NCBI GenBank assembly: GCA_011319805.1
Contig: SJRY01000234.1
Span: 186,001 to 250,000 of the forward strand
Reading direction: 5' to 3'
DNA: 64,000 nucleotides
Source: Macrocybe gigantea
Lineage: Eukaryota > Basidiomycota > Agaricomycetes > Agaricales > Callistosporiaceae
Below, piece after piece: positions 58,153 through 64,000 of the stretch; position 1 is the first letter of the stretch, and each line of letters opens with the position of its first letter. The translations under genes and the position numbers were made by a program. The notes below the pieces were generated by a model, which worked only from the letters and a program-made list of their open reading frames with translations, searched no databases and was not told the DNA's origin.

Positions 58153-59874
58153 TCACGATCTAACATTAATCCCAGACCGTTTCAAGAGGTCCTTAACCTC
58201 CTCTATCTTGACCTCATCACGATGAAAGATACCAGCTGCCAATGCCGCCTCGACATCAGTGCGCTGGAAAATGTCCAGAAAGTGATCTGCCTTCCCAGCG
58301 CCACTGCTGGCAACGACAGGTATCCGTACGTGCTTCCGTATAAGAGTGAGAAGCGAGGTATCAAATCCTAGCCCTGTCCCATCACGGTCAATGGAGTTGA
58401 CCAGAATCTCGCCGGCGCCCAGCGCCTCCGCGCCCTGTGCCAATTCCACGACAGACAAAGGTCGAGACTCCCTTCCGCCTGACACAGTACATTGGTACCA
58501 CCATGCTTTGCCCCTCTCTTCCTCCGAACTGTCAGCAGATCCGTGCACTAGTTCATCCTTGTAGGGACCGTCATATGTCGCCGGATCCACATAGACTCTC
58601 CGAGGATCTATGGAAACGACGACAGCTTGTCGTCCGTACACATGTGCTATTGCTTCGATGGCGCTTGTCCCATCCGACTTGCCTGTGGCACGCAAACGTT
58701 CGACGGCATAGACGGCCTCAGACCCAATGCTGACCTTGTCCGCGCCAGCGCGGAAATAAGCACCGGCAACCTCGAGAGCAGGTCGTTTTGTTCCGTCGGG
58801 ATCCACGGTATCTTTGATGCCGCCACCGATGGTCAATGGAACAAAGACGCATTTGGCGGCTTCTCGGACTACTTCAAGCATGGGCTGATCTCGGAGAGGG
58901 GAGTGGCGGAATGATGTGATGTTTAATAGGCACAACTCATCAGCGCCTGCGGCATAATACCGTTGTGCGAGAGCTACGGGCTTTCCGAGGTTTCGAACGG
59001 CGCCGCCTGTCTTGATCGCAACATTGTGTGGAATTGAGTGTGCTTTTTCTCGGACATCATATTGATCACCCTTGGTTACGACGAGATCACCCTCATCATT
59101 CGTCCTCACGTCCATGCAGGCGATGATTCTCTTGGTCAGATTGTGAGGAGTTTTGAGCGTCGGTTGGATGACGGATTGATCGGACGGAATGGGCTCTACC
59201 CCGGGTTGACGTAGCCAGGCATCAAGGAACGTCAAACCGGCAACGCCTGATTTTTCAGGATGGAATTGAGTGGCAAATACGTTGCCTTTTCGGACCGAGG
59301 AAACGAAGACTTCCTGACCGTACTGCGTTATGGAATAGGTCCAGTCTTTGAGTTCTGGATGTGTTTCGGGATCGTATTTCGCACAATAAGAATGAACGAA
59401 ATAATAAAAAGACGGCTCGACAAGCTCGTCGCGGTCAAGGGAGGGTCTGAGCAGTTCTGCCGAGTTCCAGCCCATGTGAGGGACGGACTTGTCACTGCCA
59501 TCGAAGCTTTCGATTGGACAGGGTATGATGCCGAGTCCCGGCGAAGGTGACTCGGTCGAGGACTGGAATAAGACCTGCATGCCAATGCATATTCCAAAAT
59601 AAGGTTTGCCTGACCGGATATACGCGCGCAAGGGCTCAAGAAGGCCGCGGGTGGAGAGATGCTGTATGGCAGTCTCGAACGCGCCTACGCCAGGAAAGAT
59701 GAGGGCCTTGAAAGGGTTAGCATCATTGTGACTGCTGTGTCTGGGCTGACGGACCTGTGCGTCGTTGAAATCTGCAGGTCTGGTGATCCACAGAAAGCTA
59801 TATCCGAGCTTTGTGAGCGAATTTGCGAGGCTCTGGACGTTGCCAGCGCCATAGTCGAGGAGATAGAGGCTCAT
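58153..59874 (-). CDS. HIS7: Imidazole glycerol phosphate synthase hisHF (bifunctional)
   Basis: Histidine biosynthesis: glutamine amidotransferase fused to the cyclase that makes IGP and AICAR. The start at 59874 gives MSLYLLDYGAGNVQSLANSL, the canonical HisH N-terminus; an ATG at 59904 would add ten residues. The HisH nucleophile Cys is in GKPYFGICIGMQVLF, and His/Glu in ATQFHPEKSG. HisF begins KRIIACMDVRTNDEGDLVVT, with the catalytic Asp in CMDV and a second Asp in NSIDRDGTG. It ends LLKRSGINVRS (stop 58153). The whole gene reads as one ORF. However, 59707-59754 is very likely a 48-nt intron, because removing it restores DFNDAQALIFPGVGAF. Confidence 0.95.
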   Translation of the reverse strand: MSLYLLDYGAGNVQSLANSLTKLGYSFLWITRPADFNDAQVRQPRHSSHNDANPFKALIFPGVGAFETAIQHLSTRGLLEPLRAYIRSGKPYFGICIGMQVLFQSSTESPSPGLGIIPCPIESFDGSDKSVPHMGWNSAELLRPSLDRDELVEPSFYYFVHSYCAKYDPETHPELKDWTYSITQYGQEVFVSSVRKGNVFATQFHPEKSGVAGLTFLDAWLRQPGVEPIPSDQSVIQPTLKTPHNLTKRIIACMDVRTNDEGDLVVTKGDQYDVREKAHSIPHNVAIKTGGAVRNLGKPVALAQRYYAAGADELCLLNITSFRHSPLRDQPMLEVVREAAKCVFVPLTIGGGIKDTVDPDGTKRPALEVAGAYFRAGADKVSIGSEAVYAVERLRATGKSDGTSAIEAIAHVYGRQAVVVSIDPRRVYVDPATYDGPYKDELVHGSADSSEEERGKAWWYQCTVSGGRESRPLSVVELAQGAEALGAGEILVNSIDRDGTGLGFDTSLLTLIRKHVRIPVVASSGAGKADHFLDIFQRTDVEAALAAGIFHRDEVKIEEVKDLLKRSGINVRS

Positions 59875-59913
59875 GGGAGAGGATCGAGTCAGATTGCCGA
59901 GCAAAGGGCGCGT

Positions 59914-59923
59914 GTTACGTAAC
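59914..59923. promoter_or_regulatory. GTTACGTAAC bZIP palindrome between HIS7 and SER33
   Basis: A perfect 10-bp palindrome containing TTACGTAA, the classical Yap/CREB-like bZIP site, lies in the 198 bp shared by two divergent amino-acid biosynthesis genes. A TGACTCg box (59884-59890, minus strand) close to the Gcn4 consensus TGACTCA lies nearby. A TATAAAA box at 60024-60030 lies 42 bp before the SER33 start. Confidence 0.45.
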
Positions 59924-60072
59924 CCACTAGGTTCCTCGATCGTTTCTGATCATGCCACACACCAAAAGGGAAAAAAAAATTATTCGAATTGCGTGCTCCT
60001 CCACAAGTTATTCCGACGACACCTATAAAACTGTCCCGATAGCCTCCACGTCGCTCATCCTACATCAGAATC

Positions 60073-61513
60073 ATGTCCGATACAACTCTCAACATTAATA
60101 CTGTCGCCGTCTCCAGCTCTCCCACTATTCCTTCACTCTCCATCCAGGACGGCATCCTCCGCCGGCGCTCGCTGCAAGAGCTTCCTCCGCGCTTCTTGCA
60201 GCCCGTCGAGAACGGTGGCATGCGCATCCTCGTCCTCGAAAACATCAGCCAGCAGGCAGTCAATTCTTTTAGGAATCTTGGCTTCCATGTCGACCACCAC
60301 AAAACGGCCCTGTCTGAAGATGAATTGGTCGAGAAAATCGGCTCATACCATGCCATTGGTATTCGAAGCAAAACAAAAATCACGGCTCGTGTTATCAAAG
60401 CCGCTCCCAAGGTGCGTATTGCGATTGAGTCACCTTCCTACTTTTTTTTGACTTGACCCATTTTCTTGCTAGCTCTTGGTCATCGGATGCTTCTGCATCG
60501 GCACGAATCAGGTCGATTTGAAGGCAGCCGCATCGGCTGGCATTCCCGTTTTCAACTCGCCGTTCTCCAATTCGCGTTCCGTCGCTGAACTCGTAATGTC
60601 AGAGCTCATCGCCCTATCGCGCCAACTTTTCGAGAGAGCATATGAGATGCGCACCGGTATCTGGAACAAGCAGTCAAAGGGTTGCTGGGAAATTCGAAGC
60701 AAGACCCTCGGCATTGTTGGTTATGGCCACATCGGCTCCCAACTGTCCGTCCTCGCCGAATCGTTTGGCATGCGTGTCCTGTTCTACGACGTTATCAATA
60801 TCATGCCTCTGGGTTCTGCCCGCCAAGTGTCAACCTTGACAGCGTTGCTTGCAGAATCCGATTTCGTCACGTTGCACGTCCCCGAACTCCCGGAGACGAT
60901 CAACCTCATTTCCAAAAAGCAACTGTACGAAATGAAAAAAGGCTCATATCTAATCAACAACGCTCGGGGAAAAGTCGTCGATATTCCCGCCCTCGTCGAA
61001 GCTCTGCAATCCGGCCATCTCGCTGGCGCGGCGGTGGACGTCTTTCCCCTGGAGCCTGGCTCAAATGGCTCTCCTTTCGATGATCAGCTCAATGCTTGGG
61101 CCAGCACCCTCCGAAACATTCCCAACGTGATACTCACGCCTCACATCGGAGGTTCAACGGAAGAGGCTCAGAGAATGATTGGAGAAGAAGTTTCTGAAGC
61201 TCTTGCTCGATACCTCGGATATGGTTCGACCTATGGCGCAGTCAACTTTCCCGAAGTCGACTTGCGCGCCATTACGGCAGACCAGGGCACCCAAATACGG
61301 ATTTGCCATGTACACCGCAACAAGCCCGGTGTGCTTAAACAGATCAACGATGCGCTGTCACCGTTCAATGTCGAGAAACAATTCACCGATTCAAAAGGCG
61401 ATATCGCTTATCTCATGGCGGACATTGCAGACGTCAGCCTCGCCGATGTCAGCAAGCTACAGGAGCTGATTGATTCCACCGATGCAAACATACTGACAAG
61501 ATTTTTAATCTAA
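60073..61513 (+). CDS. SER33: D-3-phosphoglycerate dehydrogenase
   Basis: First committed step of serine synthesis; oxidises 3-phosphoglycerate with NAD. A fungal N-terminal extension (from 60073) precedes ENGGMRILVLENISQQAVNS and IGIRSKTKITARVIKAAPK. After one intron (about 60412-60472) comes LLVIGCFCIGTNQVDLKAAA, then the Rossmann motif VGYGHIGSQL. The catalytic Arg is in LINNARGKVVDIPAL, and the catalytic His in LTPHIGGSTEEAQ. The C-terminal ACT domain reads RICHVHRNKPGVLKQINDAL and ends TRFLI (stop 61511-61513). It is complete, with no frame break, and divergent from HIS7. Confidence 0.95.
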
Positions 61514-61704
61514 TCTCACGTTATTCTGTTACCTGTTCAACATCTATCTCCTTCATCCACTCAACTGGACGAGCTACCAGATTACGATGGACACGTAATC
61601 GTTGCATGTTATGTATTACCATTGTAACAACAATATAGAGCTGACTGACTGAAAGGAAGACCACGCAAACGGAGCACCTGACAAGGAAAGAATGAGAGTG
61701 GGCG

Positions 61705-62992
61705 TTATGTTTCTTCCTCTGGGTCCCCTATGCCAGAGGAAAGGATAGCGAATTGTGTCTCCATTTCTGGTAAACAGGGAGAATCGTATATCTTGCAAGT
61801 GCGTAAGTTCCCTCGTGCCTTCTTCAATTGCAATCTAGGGAAAATTAACATGTTACCCATCGTGGCGGTCAGAGAACATACCGAGTTGTTGACGCATGAG
61901 CCATGATATTGCCGCCAATCGGCTTTTTCTCATTTCCTGCGTAAGGACCAGCAGCTGCATCGGGATTGGACATGACTTGATTGGTGACCACCACGGCGAT
62001 GCCAAACTGCACGAAATGTGTTAACAGCAGCGAACCCTAACGAAACACCATACCTCATCCGCGAGACGTTGGAGCGTTCTCAGGAACCTTCCTAAGTGAT
62101 TCTGGCGCGTCGAAAGTTCACCACGTCCGTTGAAATCAGTTCGATACAGGGCAGTACAAGAGTCGACAATGAGCAAGCAGAACCTACATCCAGATAATTT
62201 TGATTTTTTAGCGCGTTACTATGTGGATCTTGCTTACCTTGACTCCGACATGAGTGCACTGGCGCTAGTGAGAAGAGCATTTTGATGGTCGGCATTATAT
62301 GCTCTCGCATATGCGACATTGTCGAGGACTTCTTCGCCATTGAGTCCATACCTTTCCGCCACAGCAAGAAGTCTGACGGGGCGGAAGGTGCCTTCTGTGT
62401 CGATGTACAAGCATTTCCCTTCGCCACCTCCCATGCTTACGGGAAGTTGGCATGTAACGGCGAGTGTATGGCAGAGCTGAGATTTTCCGGTCCTGAACTC
62501 GCCAAACAGCTCGGTGATGGCCCCGGTCTCGATACCACCTTGAAAGAGTCCATGAGCATATAGGTTAGCGTGTAGTGCATGTAACCTTCGACAAACCCCC
62601 TAGAAGCGCGTCGAGCTGTTTTGAACCAGTGGTAATATGAACAAGCTCTGATCGACGCGCGTGTACTTCTGTTGCGCTCTGAAAACCAAGGGGTACGATC
62701 TTCTGGGCTGAGCGCGTTGTTACTCGTGGTCGACCACTGATCGTCCAAGCGGCTCACCTTCAGCCAATATCTTGTCCGCTTTCTGATCAGATATTCCCTT
62801 GATCGTCAACAAGAATTTCTTCGGTGTGAACGCTACCGCTTCCACAGTGTTTAAGCCAGCCTCGGCAAGCTTTTTAATGTCGTTGGGATGTATTCCTGCT
62901 TCCTGAAGCTTGTGAACAAGAAGAGGACCTGAAAATTGGTACTCGTCTTCGCCTTCTGGTTGCTGTGAGCCACTAGGACTTTGTTGAGACAT
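61705..62992 (-). CDS. RAD51: DNA recombinase Rad51
   Basis: Strand-exchange ATPase of homologous recombination. The start at 62992 gives an acidic N-terminus, then the HhH domain [20 protein letters not shown] and [20 protein letters not shown]. The core holds [20 protein letters not shown], Walker [50 protein letters not shown], Walker [36 protein letters not shown], and [18 protein letters not shown]. It ends GIGDPEEET (stop 61705-61707). The VTNQV pattern and the long N-terminal domain favour Rad51 over Dmc1. Short introns are present at about 62180-62240, 62000-62060 and 61800-61880. Confidence 0.93.
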
Positions 62993-63029
62993 GATGTGTT
63001 GACAGAAACGTGGTCGCCATCAATGACTG

Positions 63030-63054
63030 ACGCGTTCGCATTGCAAGTCACGTG
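63030..63054 (-). promoter_or_regulatory. MluI box (ACGCGT) plus E-box (CACGTG) upstream of RAD51
   Basis: ACGCGT at 63030-63035 lies 37 bp before the RAD51 start and CACGTG at 63049-63054 lies 13 bp beyond it, inside a 93 bp gap to uL4m. MluI boxes control yeast RAD51 and other G1/S genes through MBF. The MAD2 promoter has the same pair. Confidence 0.5.
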
Positions 63055-63085
63055 GACGTGATTAACTCTAATCTGTGTAATAAAA

Positions 63086-63951
63086 TTATACTGTATCATG
63101 GACTTGGTCGACCAAAGGAATAGGGACCAGAGGAACATCTTTCTTCAAAGTCCGTTCGAAATAATCCACCGCCTTCAAGTCCAAAACAACTCGCTGCCAC
63201 TTCAACAATTCATAAACGTTCAGTCGATCTGTTGTAGTCAGCTTCACCATCGGAATATTAGCAATCGCTCGCTCCAAGCCGACAGGTGGCTTCTCCTCCC
63301 CAGTGACGAAAAGAGTTTTCCGCCATCCGAGCTGATCAATCCTCTGCGCCAGATGCTTTGTCTTGGCATTCGGCCATGCGAGACTCGGCACCACACCAAA
63401 CTTGCCTTCCTTCAGCTTTACGCTGAGGACAACCCGCATACCCATTTGGATGACCTTGCGTGGCAGCTTCGTACTGAAATCGCGAGGTTTTGGTCCAAAG
63501 GCGACACCACCACCGACGAGCATTGGACTCTGTGCATCGCCGAGACGAGCCATGCCAGAGCCTTTCTGCCGTCGAATCTTTCTACCGGATCCGCGGACTT
63601 CTCCTCGCGTCTTGGTGTTGGCAGATCCTTGTCGAAGAGAGTCTAGATAATGAACAACACAGAGGTGCAGGATATCCCGTCGGATGGGATGGCGAAAGAC
63701 CGTCGGATCCAGTACAACAACGTTATCCTTTGCCGAGGGGTCACCCCCGCAGCGTTTGAGGGGTTCCGAGAGTTGAACATAAAGGGGTTCAAGAATAGGT
63801 GTCACTGACAAAGTAATTTAATCAGGAGTCGGGAAAGGCAGAACATGACATACCGTTTTGCGATGGGGGTGGATGGGAGATGACGGAACGAGCAACGCCG
63901 GACGCAGGACGTTTAGATGAAGGTAAAGAAGTGGTTCGAAAGATCGACCAT
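63086..63951 (-). CDS. Mitochondrial large-subunit ribosomal protein uL4m (5' end uncertain)
   Basis: Bacterial-type L4 of the mitochondrial ribosome. The main exon reads VTPILEPLYVQLSEPL, VVVLDPTVFRHPIRRDILHL, then the L4 signature TKTRGEVRGSGRKIRRQKGS ... GMARLGDAQSPMLVGGGVAF. It goes on PRDFSTKLPRKVIQMGMRVV and ends VPIPLVDQVHDTV (stop 63086). A short intron (about 63806-63857) joins an upstream exon whose phase-correct reading is TTSLPSSKRPASGVARSVIS, a typical Ser/Arg presequence. That frame has no ATG in the window. The ATG at 63951 is one frame off, so either one inserted base lies near 63930-63945 or the true start lies in an exon beyond the right edge. Confidence 0.82.
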
Positions 63952-64000
63952 AATGGCTGTAAAAGTTGCTTTAGTTCGAGCTCCCTGTTGGGAATTTAGC

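Noticed and set aside
1..64000. Transposons, insertion sequences, CRISPR arrays, rRNA or tRNA genes
   Set aside because: I looked for terminal repeats, reverse transcriptase or transposase motifs, spaced direct repeats and tRNA A/B boxes by eye and found none. A tRNAscan and a repeat-library search would be decisive.

Overview
The window looks like a gene-dense stretch of a mushroom-forming basidiomycete (Agaricomycetes) nuclear genome. The reasons: almost every gene is split by 45-65 nt introns, there are no operons or Shine-Dalgarno sites, the proteins are conserved fungal housekeeping families, and Agaricomycete forms recur (Bck1-type MAPKKK, NoxA, Pal1, a cytochrome-b5 sphingolipid desaturase). 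I assign about 31 protein genes. I see no rRNA, tRNA, CRISPR array, transposon or insertion sequence.

Layout, left to right. 1-4.1 kb: a rhomboid protease cut by the left edge and a DIL/ankyrin protein (both -). 4.3-11.3 kb: RRP15, GID8 and a long Bck1-type MAPKKK (+). 11.8-13.6 kb: a UPF0587 zinc protein (-) and mitoribosomal mS35 (+), divergent over about 83 bp. 14.5-22.6 kb: septin CDC3, karyopherin MTR10, succinyl-CoA ligase alpha LSC1 and an ankyrin acyl-CoA-binding protein (+). 22.8-26 kb: mitoribosomal bS16m, LSM5 and importin alpha (-). 26-28.3 kb: a cytochrome P450 (+). 29-38.5 kb: proteasome RPN2 (-), COX13 (+) and the nucleoporin NUP155/170 (-). 38.6-43 kb: a MAPKKK paralogue with swapped module order (+) facing NADPH oxidase NoxA (-). 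43.3-48.6 kb: MAD2 (-), TAF5 (+) and a conserved unknown protein (+). 49-52.8 kb: a single-pass membrane protein and a MetE-like zinc enzyme (-). 53-57.8 kb: ribosomal eL13 (+), sphingolipid desaturase (-) and Pal1 (+). 58.2-61.5 kb: HIS7 (-) and SER33 (+), divergent. 61.7-64 kb: RAD51 and mitoribosomal uL4m (-).

These are mostly unrelated core functions: ribosome biogenesis, mitochondrial translation and respiration, nuclear transport, cell wall and polarity signalling, spindle checkpoint and recombination, and amino-acid synthesis. It is not a biosynthetic cluster. The strongest biological oddity is the MAPKKK paralogue at 38.6-40.8 kb. Its kinase domain comes first and is followed by the regulatory segments that precede the kinase in the full-length gene at 6.7-11.3 kb.

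One technical point governs all gene models here. At least a dozen conserved proteins drop by one reading frame where a homopolymer is one base short, so the sequence probably carries uncorrected single-base deletions. I therefore annotate these genes as intact and mark the breaks. Exon ends are derived by eye from splice sites and family conservation, without alignment software.
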